A stretch of 64,000 bases of DNA from Rossellomorea aquimaris (lineage in GTDB: Bacteria; Bacillota; Bacilli; Bacillales; Bacillaceae_B). Location of the stretch: NCBI RefSeq assembly GCF_020172085.1, contig NZ_JAIVAT010000003.1:1240001-1304000 (forward strand), in the 5' to 3' direction. A program made the translations under genes and the position numbers. Of this stretch, positions 8,507 to 17,999 are shown piece after piece (the stretch's first letter is position 1; each line of letters begins with the position of its first letter). Under the pieces are notes generated by a model, which made no database searches, was not told the origin of the DNA, and saw nothing but the letters and a program-made list of their open reading frames with translations.

Positions 8507-9782
8507 ACGTTCTATGTTTCTTCAGTATAAACTGTTCTACTAAGATGCCCGTGATAGTACCCAGTATCAATCCGTTATTCAATATGGATGCAATGACGAC
8601 AGGCATTTCCTTGAAGGCAGTGGCCGGAACAAACATCGCCCCCACTCCCACAATCAGTGAGATACCTGCAACAAAATGAATTCTTTCTACGTCTTCTTCT
8701 TTTCGATATTCAGAAAGGGCAAGTCCGACCATCTTGATGAAGATGACTGTTGTTACTGCATATCCAACAGGAGAAGGAAGACTGGCGAATATGTTCATGA
8801 TCTTAGGGATCAAGCTGATAACCATGATGATTCCGCTGCCAATGATAAATGGAATGATCGAATACATTTTTGTTGCAGCAACAAATCCGGCAGAACCTGA
8901 AATAGGAACAGACCCAATGGCAGAAAACACTCCTCCTAATAACTGATTAAGACCTGAAGCAAATCCGCTCTTTGTATATCGTTCATAAGTAGGCTGGCCT
9001 TTCGCTTTCAACAATTCTTCCATCACCCGGATGGAAGCGATCATATTGGTGGTCAAGAGGAACGTGATGAATACTGAGGTCACGATGACTCCAGTATCAA
9101 ATACGGGTGCTCCGAAAACAAAGACATGGGGTAAAGAAAACCAGCTGTCTGAAACAGAGGCACTCTTACCAAGTCCCATTATGATAAAGATAAGCCATCC
9201 CGTAATCATGGCAAGAATGATCGAATATTGTTGAATCCATTTCCGCTTGTGATTGGAAAAGTATAAAGCAGCCAGGATAGTGAGAACACTTCCGAGGAGG
9301 ATGAGCGGCTCCATGGATTGCCCTTCATGCTGGATTCCGAACATCCCTTTGATAAAAGACCCGCTTAATTGCAATATCAACAGCATCAGATAAACGAATG
9401 TAATCGCCGGAGTAAATAAGGAAGATAGCTTCTTTAAAAGCCCTGTGGCAGAAAGAATGAAGAATATCACTCCACTGACGATCATCCCTCCCTGAAGAAC
9501 GGATAGTACTTCTTTATGACTGCTATAAAGAGTCCCCGCAAATCCTGCATAAATGGCAAATACTCCCCACCACAATCCGGCAGGTCCTTCGTTGATCGGC
9601 AGTTTATGCCCAAATAGAGCCTGAATGAGGCTCGCTGCCCCTAAAACGAATATCGTCCGCTGAATAAATCCAGCAGTATCCGCCGTTGACAGCTGAAATA
9701 AGTCCGCAATCGCAATGGGGGCAGCGATTGATCCCGCCACCATAAAGGCGACCCATTGGAGAGCTGATAAAACGATTTGCAT
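8505..9782 (-). CDS. ywdJ: Uracil/xanthine permease family transporter (YwdJ-like)
   Basis: 425 residues with about 12 to 14 hydrophobic segments, the size of nucleobase-cation-symport-2 (UraA/PbuX) carriers. Features include the N-terminal LQWVAFMVAGSIAAPIAIAD, a GPAGLWWG stretch in transmembrane segment 3, and the substrate-site-like region LNQLLGGVFSAIGSVPISGSAGFVAATK. It most resembles the YwdJ branch, whose substrate is not firmly known; a purine or pyrimidine base is expected. It is divergent from plsY. AAGGTG precedes the ATG. Confidence 0.85.
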   Translation of the reverse strand: MQIVLSALQWVAFMVAGSIAAPIAIADLFQLSTADTAGFIQRTIFVLGAASLIQALFGHKLPINEGPAGLWWGVFAIYAGFAGTLYSSHKEVLSVLQGGMIVSGVIFFILSATGLLKKLSSLFTPAITFVYLMLLILQLSGSFIKGMFGIQHEGQSMEPLILLGSVLTILAALYFSNHKRKWIQQYSIILAMITGWLIFIIMGLGKSASVSDSWFSLPHVFVFGAPVFDTGVIVTSVFITFLLTTNMIASIRVMEELLKAKGQPTYERYTKSGFASGLNQLLGGVFSAIGSVPISGSAGFVAATKMYSIIPFIIGSGIIMVISLIPKIMNIFASLPSPVGYAVTTVIFIKMVGLALSEYRKEEDVERIHFVAGISLIVGVGAMFVPATAFKEMPVVIASILNNGLILGTITGILVEQFILKKHRT

Positions 9783-9883
9783 GTATGTACACCTTCATTT
9801 CAACAATATAAAGTGTGTCCATTTTAACATACTTCCGTTCATTAGATGATGGTCAGTAAGGAATTTTATGTAATGTTATCTAG

Positions 9884-9902
9884 TTTTAAGAACAGGTACT
9901 AA
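9884..9902 (-). promoter_or_regulatory. FapR-like operator upstream of plsY
   Basis: The minus strand reads TTAGTACCTGTTCTTAAAA, matching 15 of 19 positions of the FapR box I recall (TTAGTACCTAGTCTTAATT). FapR represses lipid-synthesis genes until malonyl-CoA rises. The site sits in the ywdJ-plsY divergent region, about 40 bp upstream of a possible plsY -10 (TAAAAT, 943-948 past 9000). Placement upstream of the promoter is less usual. Confidence 0.45.
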
Positions 9903-9984
9903 TTATTTCTCTTAATTTCTCCCCTTTAAAGGGAAAACATGTTAAAATAAGAGCGGAATAGTTATTTTCAAAGGAGCAGTGATG

Positions 9985-10566
9985 ATGATTTTTGCCCTTA
10001 TTCTCATACTTTCGTATTTATTAGGTTCCATTCCATCAGGTTTGTTGATTGGTAAGACGTTCTATGGCAAAGATATCCGTGAACATGGGAGCGGCAACCT
10101 TGGTGGCACAAACACATTCAGAACCCTTGGCGTGAAAGCCGGAATGGTCGTGACCATCATGGATATTCTAAAGGGAACGCTTGCCACCCTGTTGCCATTG
10201 ATGCTCTCAAGTGATGTACACATGCTATTGGCTGGTGTCTTTGCCGTCATTGGTCATATGTATCCTGTTTTCGCAAACTTCAGGGGAGGAAAGGCTGTAG
10301 CTACATCTGCAGGTGTTCTTTTAGGTTATAATTACATCTTATTTATAATCTTGCTTGCCGTCTTCTTTCTTTGCTTGTATTTGACGAAGTATGTGTCTCT
10401 TTCCTCGATGATAGCAGCGGTCCTTGCTTTTACGTATTCAGTCTTTACTGGGGACATTCCCCTGATCATCGTTGTAGGAATCCTGACCATTTTTGTCGTT
10501 TACAGACACAGGGCCAATATTGTACGGATCAAAAATAAGACCGAACCTAAAATTAAATGGCTCTAA
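9985..10566 (+). CDS. plsY: Acyl-phosphate:glycerol-3-phosphate acyltransferase PlsY
   Basis: Integral membrane enzyme that acylates glycerol-3-phosphate from acyl-phosphate, the first step of phospholipid synthesis in most Gram-positives. The three PlsY motifs are visible: [22 protein letters not shown] and [12 protein letters not shown] choose ATG 9985, 8 bases after AAAGGAG, giving 193 residues, the length I recall for B. subtilis PlsY. GTG 9979 and ATG 9982 in the same frame lie too close to the ribosome site. Confidence 0.95.
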   Translation: MIFALILILSYLLGSIPSGLLIGKTFYGKDIREHGSGNLGGTNTFRTLGVKAGMVVTIMDILKGTLATLLPLMLSSDVHMLLAGVFAVIGHMYPVFANFRGGKAVATSAGVLLGYNYILFIILLAVFFLCLYLTKYVSLSSMIAAVLAFTYSVFTGDIPLIIVVGILTIFVVYRHRANIVRIKNKTEPKIKWL

Positions 10567-10630
10567 CTAAAAAGCGACCTTAGCAACAGGCAGCCCACTT
10601 GGTTGTCCCGCTGCAATGGTGGCTTTTTTT
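10567..10630 (+). terminator. plsY terminator
   Basis: A long imperfect hairpin starts with AAAGCGACCTTAGCA and closes with TGCAATGGTGGCTTT, followed by nine T. Confidence 0.75.
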
Positions 10631-10792
10631 TTGTTGCTTGAAAAAGGTATGGCTCATCCTGCATTTGTGTAAGATGATGAGGAAACGTAGGACATTCAAT
10701 GAGAATATTCCTCAAAATTCTCCAAATAGCTACCCTTTTCCCCCTGTTTTTTTGTAAAATGAACGTAGTGCCCTAAATAAAGGATGATGAAT

Positions 10793-11947
10793 ATGAAAAA
10801 GCGTATAATGATAGGGATGATCGTCTGCATTTCTTTGGTATTACTGAGCGGTTTTATCATGACAAGCCAGTATTCCGATTGGAGGACATCTTCCAAAGAG
10901 GATAAGTTTACTTCAATCCTGCATACGACCAGGGAGGTTGAAGCATCAGGGAAATCGATCAAAACGACTGCTTCCCTTGCTGCCATTGGTGACATCCTCA
11001 TTCATGATACCGTTTATAAAGATGCAAAAAATCAATCCGGATATAATTTCACTCCTATGTTTTCTCCCGTTAATGAGATGCTATCTTCCCCTGATTTCCT
11101 GATTGCCAACCAGGAATCAACCCCGGGTGGTGTGGAATTGGGTGTTTCGAGCTATCCGCTTTTTAACAGTCCGAAAGAAATTGTTAAATCTCTTCAGGAT
11201 GTTGGAGTGGATGTAGTGACCACCGCTAACAACCATTCATTGGATCAGGGTGAAAAGGGTCTTCTGAGCGCAATTGACTATTACGGGGAAATCTCCATGC
11301 CCTATGTAGGGGCTTTTAAAAGCCGTGAAGACCAAAATCGGATACGAACTTTTAATGTGAATGGAATCAAATTTGCCCTTCTTTCATATACATATGGGAC
11401 GAATGGAATCCCTGTCCCTGAGGGAAAAGAGTATCTAGTCAATTTAATTGATGAACAAAAAATGATCAAGGAAATCCAGAAGGCTAAAGAAATGGATATC
11501 GATCTAGTGGTAATGAGCCTGCATTGGGGAAATGAATATCAACGATACCCTTCTGAGGAACAGCAAAGGCTGGCAAAGGTGTTGACGGATAATGGGGTTG
11601 ATATCATATTTGGACACCACCCTCATGTTCTGCAGCCAATCCAAACGTATAAAACGAGTGATGGAAGGAATGCTGTTGTTGTGTATTCACTTGGAAATTT
11701 TCTTTCAGGTCAAAAGGATGACTATAAAGATATCGGGGGAATGGTAACAGTTCAGGTTGAGAAAGCGATGAATCCCGCAGGTTCGACCATTTCGTTTCCA
11801 TCCATTCAATTCCAGCCGACGTTTGTGTCAGAGAATCATTATAGAAACTACAGGGTCTACCCTCTCGATTTTGCAAGCAAAAATGGCATGATAGCCTACA
11901 CGGAAAATGACATGGTTTCACATATGGTGAACGGTTTGCCGGAATGA
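10793..11947 (+). CDS. CapA family protein (PGA_cap metallophosphatase-like domain)
   Basis: About 384 residues with one N-terminal membrane anchor (MIGMIVCISLVLLSGFIM), so the main domain is outside the cell. The domain has the CapA/PgsA pattern: AAIGDILIHD, ANQEST, TTANNHSLDQG, LHWGNEY and GHHPHVLQP. Members take part in poly-gamma-glutamate capsule synthesis or act as uncharacterised calcineurin-like hydrolases. No capBC neighbours are present, so a capsule role is not supported by context. Start ATG 10793 lies 8 bases after AAAGGA; earlier ATGs at 10784 and 10787 overlap that site. Confidence 0.85.
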   Translation: MKKRIMIGMIVCISLVLLSGFIMTSQYSDWRTSSKEDKFTSILHTTREVEASGKSIKTTASLAAIGDILIHDTVYKDAKNQSGYNFTPMFSPVNEMLSSPDFLIANQESTPGGVELGVSSYPLFNSPKEIVKSLQDVGVDVVTTANNHSLDQGEKGLLSAIDYYGEISMPYVGAFKSREDQNRIRTFNVNGIKFALLSYTYGTNGIPVPEGKEYLVNLIDEQKMIKEIQKAKEMDIDLVVMSLHWGNEYQRYPSEEQQRLAKVLTDNGVDIIFGHHPHVLQPIQTYKTSDGRNAVVVYSLGNFLSGQKDDYKDIGGMVTVQVEKAMNPAGSTISFPSIQFQPTFVSENHYRNYRVYPLDFASKNGMIAYTENDMVSHMVNGLPE

Positions 11948-11968
11948 GCGAAACCAATTTATTGATGT

Positions 11969-12004
11969 AAAAAAACGAGCTTCCCTTTTAGGAAGCTCGT
12001 TTTT
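11969..12004. terminator. Bidirectional terminator between convergent genes
   Basis: Arms AAAAACGAGCTTCC and GGAAGCTCGTTTTT with T-runs in both directions, serving the capA-like gene and the small membrane protein gene. Confidence 0.9.
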
Positions 12005-12263
12005 AATGACCACCGAATATGAATGAATTGAAGAATATGCCTGCAAGAGCAAACATGGCCAACAACGCATTAACCAATAAGAAGGTCTTACGGGTGCCCT
12101 TGAAGAATAGGGTAACCATCCCGTAATATATGAGAGCAGCCACAACAATGAAAACGCCTGCTTCCATTTGATACTTCAGGTCGTGCAATTGTAAAAGAGT
12201 CAATACAATTAGACCGGCAAAAATAAATGCACCTATGTAATAGAGTAGTGCTTGTGTTTTCAT
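12003..12263 (-). CDS. Small membrane protein, unknown function
   Basis: 86 residues from ATG 12263 (AAAGGA 8 bases upstream; an ATG three codons earlier overlaps that site). Three hydrophobic segments fill most of the sequence: YYIGAFIFAGLIVLTLLQL, GVFIVVAALIYYGMVTLFF and LLVNALLAMFALAGIFF. No catalytic motif is seen. It shares its upstream region with the divergent yneR. I do not recognise a named family. Confidence 0.75.
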   Translation of the reverse strand: MKTQALLYYIGAFIFAGLIVLTLLQLHDLKYQMEAGVFIVVAALIYYGMVTLFFKGTRKTFLLVNALLAMFALAGIFFNSFIFGGH

Positions 12264-12382
12264 CACGCTCATCCTTTTTGCGTATTAGTAGATGTTCAGT
12301 CTTACAATGTATATAATATGAAATGAAACCTGCTTTGTCCAGAAACGCTCTGGAAATACCTGTAGAGAAAGGAGTCTCATCA

Positions 12383-12673
12383 ATGAACATACATATTTCA
12401 AAAGAAGCTCTTACTTGGTTTAAAAACGAAATGCTTGTAGAGGAAGGTGAACAAGTTCGTTTTTACGTAAGGTACGGGGGTTCCAGTCCTCTGCATGATG
12501 GTTTTTCATTAGGAGTGAACAAAGACGAACCCGTGGTTCTTGGCAAACGTATCGAAATTGAAAATCGGGAGTTTTTTATCGAAGAGAGAGATTTATGGTA
12601 CTTTGATGGTCATGATTTATACGTTGAGTACGACCAAAATCTTCAAGAACCATCTTACGAATATAAAAAGTAA
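12383..12673 (+). CDS. yneR: HesB/IscA-like protein YneR
   Basis: 96 residues from ATG 12383, 8 bases after GAAAGGAG. The fold family is HesB-like (IscA), normally an iron-sulfur carrier, but this sequence contains no cysteine, so it cannot bind a cluster in the usual way. The stretches RFYVRYGGSSPLHDGFSLGV and DLWYFDGHDLYVEYD match the YneR subgroup. It keeps the B. subtilis position between plsY and yneQ. Its function is unknown. Confidence 0.87.
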   Translation: MNIHISKEALTWFKNEMLVEEGEQVRFYVRYGGSSPLHDGFSLGVNKDEPVVLGKRIEIENREFFIEERDLWYFDGHDLYVEYDQNLQEPSYEYKK

Positions 12674-12678
12674 GAAAG

Positions 12679-12706
12679 AAATGGCTGGCCTTCGCCAGCC
12701 ATTTTG
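12679..12706. terminator. Terminator between yneR and yneQ
   Basis: Arms AAATGGCTGGC and GCCAGCCATTT around CTTC, followed by a short T-run. Confidence 0.8.
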
Positions 12707-12723
12707 CATTCACGAAAATACCG

Positions 12724-13029
12724 CTATCCTTTAACAAAACGTGAAATATGATCATGAAGACCTTCTTTTAAAAGGATGTCATATTGGGTATCCCCTAATA
12801 GATCAAAATGGGGGAAGCCGTCATCCCTTTGATGGATCCATTCCTTCTTCAAGCCATACCTCTCTCCCCACCGGGATAATGCAGCGATGTCTGAGCAGCC
12901 AACTTTTGTTACAGAACGTGCATTGGGAAAGCGTTCATCCAGCCAGAAGTGTGTCAGAAAGGCAATCTCACCCTTCATTACTTGCTGTTTCCATTCTTTT
13001 AGTTCTACTTTTGTTAGTCCGAATGCCAT
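12724..13029 (-). CDS. yneQ: Conserved protein YneQ
   Basis: 101 residues, soluble, starting MAFGLTKVELKEWKQQV. It contains the conserved stretch FLTHFWLDERFPNARSVTKV and the later EWIHQRDDGFPHFDLLG. I recognise it as YneQ from its sequence and from its position between yneR and yneP. Function is unknown. Confidence 0.85.
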   Translation of the reverse strand: MAFGLTKVELKEWKQQVMKGEIAFLTHFWLDERFPNARSVTKVGCSDIAALSRWGERYGLKKEWIHQRDDGFPHFDLLGDTQYDILLKEGLHDHISRFVKG

Positions 13030-13100
13030 GGCGTTTTCCTTTCCAATTTATTTTCTGAGGAAATCCAGGGAAAAGGTTTAATCGAAGAAGTTAACCCGAA

Positions 13101-13520
13101 TTACTTTTTTGCCTTTTCATACGCATCATGCCAATGAGGAAACATTTTTCTTATTGAAATAGGACGGAAATTCTCCTGTTTGACGCACACATGTTTCGAT
13201 TGTCCAGTGATGGCCAGTTCGTTTTTTCCATTATAGATTTCATATGCATATGTAATGCGGAGTCCATCGTACTCTTCAACCCATGTTTTAATAAATGCTT
13301 TTTCTCCATAGCGAACGGGTGATTTATAGCTGACATTCAAATCGATGACTGGGGAGAGAATTCCTTCTTTCTCGATATCAGCATATCTAAATCCTAGGTC
13401 TTCAATAAGTTTTGTACGACCTAGTTCCATCCAAACAAGGTAATTTGCATGATAGACAACGCCCATTTGATCCGTTTCGGCATATCTTACTTCTATGGTT
13501 TTCTCTGAAATCTGCATCAT
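13101..13520 (-). CDS. yneP: Acyl-CoA thioesterase YneP (hot-dog fold)
   Basis: 139 residues. The 4-hydroxybenzoyl-CoA thioesterase/YbgC pattern is clear: VRYAETDQMGVVYHANYLVWMELGR, where the Asp of ETDQMG and the His of YHANY belong to the active-site region. It probably hydrolyses short or medium acyl-CoA. Two adjacent ATG codons start the gene after GAGGGTG. Confidence 0.9.
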   Translation of the reverse strand: MMQISEKTIEVRYAETDQMGVVYHANYLVWMELGRTKLIEDLGFRYADIEKEGILSPVIDLNVSYKSPVRYGEKAFIKTWVEEYDGLRITYAYEIYNGKNELAITGQSKHVCVKQENFRPISIRKMFPHWHDAYEKAKK

Positions 13521-13649
13521 TACACCCTCTTTATCTAATCAGTATCCTGTCCATTTTATCATAGTTGCGTCAGGCATAGAATTAATTGGCTTCGGAGGAT
13601 AAGGCTCCTAATTAGCGAAATGAGATGTTGATGAAAAATAATAAAATGA

Positions 13650-13692
13650 CCCGGATAGAAAGGCAACTATTCCTTTAGCCTTTCTGTCCGGG
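13650..13692 (-). terminator. tlp terminator
   Basis: Arms CCCGGATAGAAAGGC (13650-13664) and GCCTTTCTGTCCGGG (13678-13692), a strong stem with one mismatch. Confidence 0.75.
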
Positions 13693-13701
13693 CTGTTCCC
13701 T

Positions 13702-13920
13702 TTATTGCTTCGACTCGTCCTTGATTTCGCTGCGAAACGCCTGAAGGCTCTCTCTGCGACGTTCGTTCTTAGCCTGAATGGATTGAAGCTGCTCTTCGCT
13801 ATCCGTACAAGCCATTGATTCCTCTGCTCGATCTATATTCTCGATTGTATGCTGAACCATACCTTGAAGCTTCTCAACATTATCACTACGATCATCCGGA
13901 TTCGGTTTATTCCATGCCAT
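13702..13920 (-). CDS. tlp: Small acid-soluble spore protein Tlp
   Basis: 72 residues, hydrophilic, starting MAWNKPNPDDRSDNVEKLQ, the hallmark of the Tlp family of minor spore proteins. It is packaged in the spore core. It lies directly downstream of sspN on the same strand, as in B. subtilis where the two are co-transcribed. Ribosome site GGGAGGAA lies upstream. Confidence 0.95.
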   Translation of the reverse strand: MAWNKPNPDDRSDNVEKLQGMVQHTIENIDRAEESMACTDSEEQLQSIQAKNERRRESLQAFRSEIKDESKQ

Positions 13921-13944
13921 TCTAACATTCCTCCCATCAATGAT

Positions 13945-13973
13945 GAGGGACGGACCTCTAAGGTCAATCCCTC
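13945..13973. repeat. Degenerate short copy of the GGGACGGACCTC palindromic element
   Basis: The left arm GAGGGACGGACCTC is identical to the ends of the longer elements at 32.6, 57.1, 59.3 and 62.6 kb. The right arm is a mutated version (AGGTCAATCCCTC). Loop length is only 3 bases. It sits between sspN and tlp, upstream of the tlp ribosome site. Confidence 0.55.
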
Positions 13974-13996
13974 TTTACCTCTTATAAAGGTAAGCG

Positions 13997-14140
13997 TTAT
14001 TCACCCTTCGTTTGGATGACTTGTGCATGCTTCCCTGATTTATCCTGCATTTGCTTCCCTTTGTTGCCTCCAGCGGCTCTTGATTGCGTACCGATATGAT
14101 TCGGTGCAAAATGATTCGGACTTCCCTTTGAGTTACTCAT
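13997..14140 (-). CDS. sspN: Small acid-soluble spore protein N
   Basis: 47 residues, starting [20 protein letters not shown] and rich in Asn, Gly and Lys, which is the SspN family pattern. Preceded by the strong site AAGGGGGGAAG. A forespore-type -10, CATACTA, lies just upstream. It forms an operon with tlp. Confidence 0.93.
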   Translation of the reverse strand: MSNSKGSPNHFAPNHIGTQSRAAGGNKGKQMQDKSGKHAQVIQTKGE

Positions 14141-14156
14141 CAACTTCCCCCCTTAC

Positions 14157-14163
14157 TAGTATG
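14157..14163 (-). promoter_or_regulatory. Forespore (SigG-type) -10 element of sspN-tlp
   Basis: The minus strand has CATACTA, the SigG -10 consensus, 16 bp upstream of the sspN ATG. The expected -35 region (TTCATC-like, about 18 bp further up) is only a partial match. Confidence 0.55.
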
Positions 14164-14243
14164 ATTACCAAATTCGGAAGGATGAATAGGCGTAATAATT
14201 GGCAGTAATAAAGGAAAGCAAAAAAAATAAGCCTCGTAATTTC

Positions 14244-14390
14244 TTACTCGGCTTTGCCTATAGGGCGCTTAATCTCAAGTCTTGCATCGATACGTTCTTC
14301 TATGGCATCAATAGCATCCTGATCCAATAGGAGTTGTTGTTTGTTTTCTTTCACAAGATCCGCAAATGATTTTTTCCTTGGTCTGCGCAT
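14244..14390 (-). CDS. FbpB family small basic protein
   Basis: 48 residues, MRRPRKKSFADLVKENKQQL followed by an acidic-basic tail. This matches the FbpB (Fur-regulated basic protein) family, proteins proposed to help the FsrA small RNA in iron-sparing control. A location beside aconitase (an iron-sulfur enzyme) would suit that role, but I see no Fur box here. A GGGG-containing ribosome site precedes the ATG. Confidence 0.75.
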   Translation of the reverse strand: MRRPRKKSFADLVKENKQQLLLDQDAIDAIEERIDARLEIKRPIGKAE

Positions 14391-14554
14391 GTCGATCCCC
14401 TCGCTCTCTCATGTGTTTGTATAAATAGTATATCCAAATGTCAGATATTTTAAACAAAGGTCACATTTGGAGCGATTGATGGGTGTCTGCGGCTGTTCAA
14501 GTCATTATTTCTTGTACGTCTGTGACATCATCTCACTGTATGAAAGTCCGTCCC

Positions 14555-15142
14555 TTACTTAATCAGGGACTTAAGGGTATCGATGTCGGTGATGGCTCCT
14601 ATTTGCTTATGGGTGATGATGCCTTGTTCGTTGATGATATACGTAGTTGGGACAGTCAGGATGTCGTAGGCATTGTTGATTTTATCATCTGTGTCCAATA
14701 GGATGGGGAATGTCAGACCCAGTGATGCTTGGTATTCTTTAACGTTATATTGTGGATCGATGTTGATGGCGAGTATTTCAACGTCCTTGCCGTATTTATC
14801 ATAAAACTCCTGCAGAACAGGCATCTCTTCTTTGCAAGGAGGGCACCAGGTAGCCCAGAAATTCACAATCACTTTCTTCCCTTTCAATTCAGATAATGTC
14901 TTGGCTTCCCCACTCAACGTCTTTAGCTTAAAATCAATGGCCGCATCTCCCACATTCGGGCCGGAATCGTTTTCAACAGGAGTGGCTTCTGCAGTCTCTC
15001 CCTCTTCAATATCGATCAATTGGTCATAGGTTTCACTTTGTTGAAACGTGTTCTTAGTGAAGGAATTCGGAGAGGATTTATTCTCTATATAGAATGAAAA
15101 GACTAATAAAGTGACAAGCAAAATGCCAAAAATGGATTTCAA
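14555..15142 (-). CDS. yneN: TlpA/ResA-like thiol-disulfide oxidoreductase YneN
   Basis: 195 residues from a TTG start at 15140-15142, seven bases after GGAAGGGAG; an ATG 13 codons upstream would cover that ribosome site. One N-terminal membrane anchor (IFGILLVTLLVFSFYI) is followed by an AhpC/TSA-thioredoxin domain outside the membrane. The active site is WATWCPPCKEEMP (Cys100, Cys103), and the cis-Pro loop is TVPTTYII. ResA-type proteins reduce disulfides outside the membrane, for example in cytochrome c maturation or spore formation. Confidence 0.92.
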   Translation of the reverse strand: MKSIFGILLVTLLVFSFYIENKSSPNSFTKNTFQQSETYDQLIDIEEGETAEATPVENDSGPNVGDAAIDFKLKTLSGEAKTLSELKGKKVIVNFWATWCPPCKEEMPVLQEFYDKYGKDVEILAINIDPQYNVKEYQASLGLTFPILLDTDDKINNAYDILTVPTTYIINEQGIITHKQIGAITDIDTLKSLIK

Positions 15143-15250
15143 AAGAGTGTCTCCCTTCCTAAAACGGATATTTACTATCATCTTATGAAGGCTTGTCTTT
15201 CTTTAGTCATGGATTTTACGAGTTGAAGGAGGGAACGTGGATGATGATTA

Positions 15251-15283
15251 AAAAAAGCCCCGGGATAAACCGGGGCTTTAAAG
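15251..15283 (-). terminator. citB terminator
   Basis: Arms AAAGCCCCGG and CCGGGGCTTT around GATAAA, with flanking A and T tracts. Confidence 0.9.
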
Positions 15284-15287
15284 CATC

Positions 15288-17999
15288 TTATGCTTGTAAT
15301 TTATTACGAAGAACCATTTGAAGAATACCACCATGACGGTAGTAGTCTACCTCTACTTCAGAATCGAAACGAGCCAGTACTTCGAATTCTGTTTTTGAAC
15401 CATCTTCAGCTACAGCTGTAACAGTTAGGATATCACGAGGTTTTACATCGTTGGTCACATTGACAGAAATTGTTTCCTTACCTGTCAATCCTAATGATTC
15501 TGCGCTGTCACCCTTCTTGAATTGAAGTGGAAGAACACCCATCATCACAAGATTTGAGCGGTGAATACGCTCATAGCTTTCAGCGATGACAGTCTTGATA
15601 CCAAGAAGATTCGTACCTTTCGCTGCCCAGTCACGAGAAGATCCCATACCGTAATCTTTACCTGCAAGAACAACTAACCCAGTACCATCTTGTTGATACT
15701 TCATGCACGCATCATACATTGGCATTACTTCATTTTCAGGCCAATAAGTAGTGAAGCCACCTTCTGTACCAGGAGCAATTTGGTTACGGATACGGATGTT
15801 TGCAAACGTACCACGCATCATCACTTCATGGTTACCACGACGTGAACCGTAAGAGTTAAAGTCACGAGGTTCTACATTATTCGCACGAAGATATTTCCCT
15901 GCTGGAGTATCCTTTCCGATGGCACCTGCTGGTGAAATATGGTCGGTTGTAACAGAATCTCCAAATTTACCAACAACGCGAAGACCGCTTAACCCTTGGA
16001 TGTCCTCAGGTGTAGTCGCTAGTCCTGTAAAGAACGTTGGATTTTGGATGTAAGTTGATGTTTCATCAAAGCTGTAAAGTGGTTCGTTACTTGTTTTGAT
16101 TTCATTCCAGCGCTCGTTTTCAGAGAAGACATGCTCATATTCTTTGCGGAACAATTCAGGTGTAACGGTTGATTTAACAGCATCCTTCACTTCATCTTGT
16201 GATGGCCAGATATCTTTGAAGAATACGTCATTACCATCTTTATCTTTACCTAAAGAATCTTTTTGAAGATCGATGTCCACAGTACCTGCCAATGCATATG
16301 CAACAACAAGCGGTGGTGAAGCAAGGTAATTTGCTTTTACTAGTGGATGGATACGTCCTTCAAAGTTACGGTTACCTGACAGTACGGACGTCAATAGTAA
16401 GTCAGCTTCTGATACAGCCTTCTCGATTTCTGGACGAAGTGGACCAGAGTTACCGATACACGTCGTACAGCCGTAACCTACCAAGTTAAATCCGATATCT
16501 TCAAGATAAGACAGTAAACCTGAATCTCTTAAGTAACCAGTTACAACTTTAGAACCTGGAGCAAGGGATGTTTTAACGTAATCTGGAACATTCATTCCAA
16601 GTTCCACTGCTTTTTTCGCAACTAAGCCGGCACCTAACATAACGTATGGGTTAGATGTGTTGGTACATGAAGTAATGGCAGCGATTCCGATCGCACCTGT
16701 TGGCATCACAACATCTTTTCCATCTTCTGTAGTGTACTTGGCAGTTTTGTTAATTTCAGAAGCATCCAGACCGAAACCTTGCACGCCTTCTTTAGCCGTA
16801 ATCGATTTATGGAAAGCTTCTTTCATATCAGAAAGTGGGATTAAATCTTGTGGACGTTTTGGTCCTGAAAGATTTGGTTCCACTGCTGAAAGGTCAATTT
16901 CCACTACGTCAGTGTATGTTGGCTCTTCTTTTTCAGGTGTGAAGAACATGTCATTTTTCTTTAAGTACTCTTCAACCATGTTGATATGTGCCTCTTCACG
17001 TCCAGTCAGACGCAGATAATCAAGTGATTCTGAATCAACCGGGAAGAAACCACACGTTGCACCGTATTCCGGAGCCATGTTGGCAATCGTTGCACGGTCG
17101 GCAAGTGGTAATGTTGCTACACCCGTACCGAAGTACTCGACGAATTTCCCTACTACACCTTTTTGACGTAATACCTGTGTTACTTTAAGGGCAAGGTCTG
17201 TTGCAGTCGCTCCGTTAGGAAGCTCACCAGTCAGTTTCACCCCGATAACTTCAGGAATAGGGAAGTAAGAAGGCTGACCAAGCATTCCTGCTTCTGCTTC
17301 AATACCACCTACACCCCATCCAAGTACACCGATACCATTGATCATAGTTGTATGAGAATCCGTACCAACCAATGTATCCGGATATGCTTCAAAATCACCT
17401 TCTGTTGTTTCAATAGCGTGAACGACGTTTGCCAGGTATTCTAAGTTTACTTGGTGAACGATCCCTGTTGCCGGTGGAACAGCACGATAATTTTCAAATG
17501 CCTTCTGTGCCCAGCTAAGGAATTGATAACGCTCTGCGTTACGTTCAAACTCAAGGTCCATATTGGCTTGTAATGCATTCGCTGTACCGTATTTGTCAAC
17601 CTGTACAGAGTGGTCGATAACAAGATCAACCGGGATATCCGGATTGATTTTTTGAGGATCTCCACCGATATCCGCCATTGCTTTACGTAGAGACGCTAAG
17701 TCCACTACCGCAGGGACTCCAGTGAAATCCTGAAGGATAACACGTGAAGGCTTGAATGGAACTTCTGCATCCTTCACTTCAGTGGATCCCCAGTTTGCTA
17801 AGTTTTCAACATGTTCTTTGTTAATGACACGTCCGTCAAATTGACGAAGTACAGACTCCAAGAGTACCTTTACGCTGTAAGGTAAACGGTTAATTTTTGT
17901 TACTCCTGCTTCTTCAAGCGCTTTTAAACGATAATAATGATAACGTTTTCCTTCTAGTTCGAAAGAAGATCGTGCATTAAATACATCGTTCTTTGCCAT
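15288..17999 (-). CDS. citB: Aconitate hydratase (aconitase A)
   Basis: 903 residues, the usual length for the IRP1/AcnA type. It interconverts citrate and isocitrate in the TCA cycle and in Bacillus can also bind RNA when its cluster is lost. Cluster ligands are visible in [14 protein letters not shown] and [14 protein letters not shown]. Substrate-loop motifs include [23 protein letters not shown] and the C-terminal [15 protein letters not shown]. It is monocistronic, with a terminator and a CcpC-type operator. The start ATG follows GAGGGGGAA. Confidence 0.98.
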   Translation of the reverse strand: MAKNDVFNARSSFELEGKRYHYYRLKALEEAGVTKINRLPYSVKVLLESVLRQFDGRVINKEHVENLANWGSTEVKDAEVPFKPSRVILQDFTGVPAVVDLASLRKAMADIGGDPQKINPDIPVDLVIDHSVQVDKYGTANALQANMDLEFERNAERYQFLSWAQKAFENYRAVPPATGIVHQVNLEYLANVVHAIETTEGDFEAYPDTLVGTDSHTTMINGIGVLGWGVGGIEAEAGMLGQPSYFPIPEVIGVKLTGELPNGATATDLALKVTQVLRQKGVVGKFVEYFGTGVATLPLADRATIANMAPEYGATCGFFPVDSESLDYLRLTGREEAHINMVEEYLKKNDMFFTPEKEEPTYTDVVEIDLSAVEPNLSGPKRPQDLIPLSDMKEAFHKSITAKEGVQGFGLDASEINKTAKYTTEDGKDVVMPTGAIGIAAITSCTNTSNPYVMLGAGLVAKKAVELGMNVPDYVKTSLAPGSKVVTGYLRDSGLLSYLEDIGFNLVGYGCTTCIGNSGPLRPEIEKAVSEADLLLTSVLSGNRNFEGRIHPLVKANYLASPPLVVAYALAGTVDIDLQKDSLGKDKDGNDVFFKDIWPSQDEVKDAVKSTVTPELFRKEYEHVFSENERWNEIKTSNEPLYSFDETSTYIQNPTFFTGLATTPEDIQGLSGLRVVGKFGDSVTTDHISPAGAIGKDTPAGKYLRANNVEPRDFNSYGSRRGNHEVMMRGTFANIRIRNQIAPGTEGGFTTYWPENEVMPMYDACMKYQQDGTGLVVLAGKDYGMGSSRDWAAKGTNLLGIKTVIAESYERIHRSNLVMMGVLPLQFKKGDSAESLGLTGKETISVNVTNDVKPRDILTVTAVAEDGSKTEFEVLARFDSEVEVDYYRHGGILQMVLRNKLQA

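Noticed and set aside
14541..14575. GTCCGTCCCT...AGGGAC hairpin at the yneN stop as another palindromic element
   Set aside because: Only a 6-bp stem and no matching GGACGGACCTC arm; most likely a weak terminator or chance.
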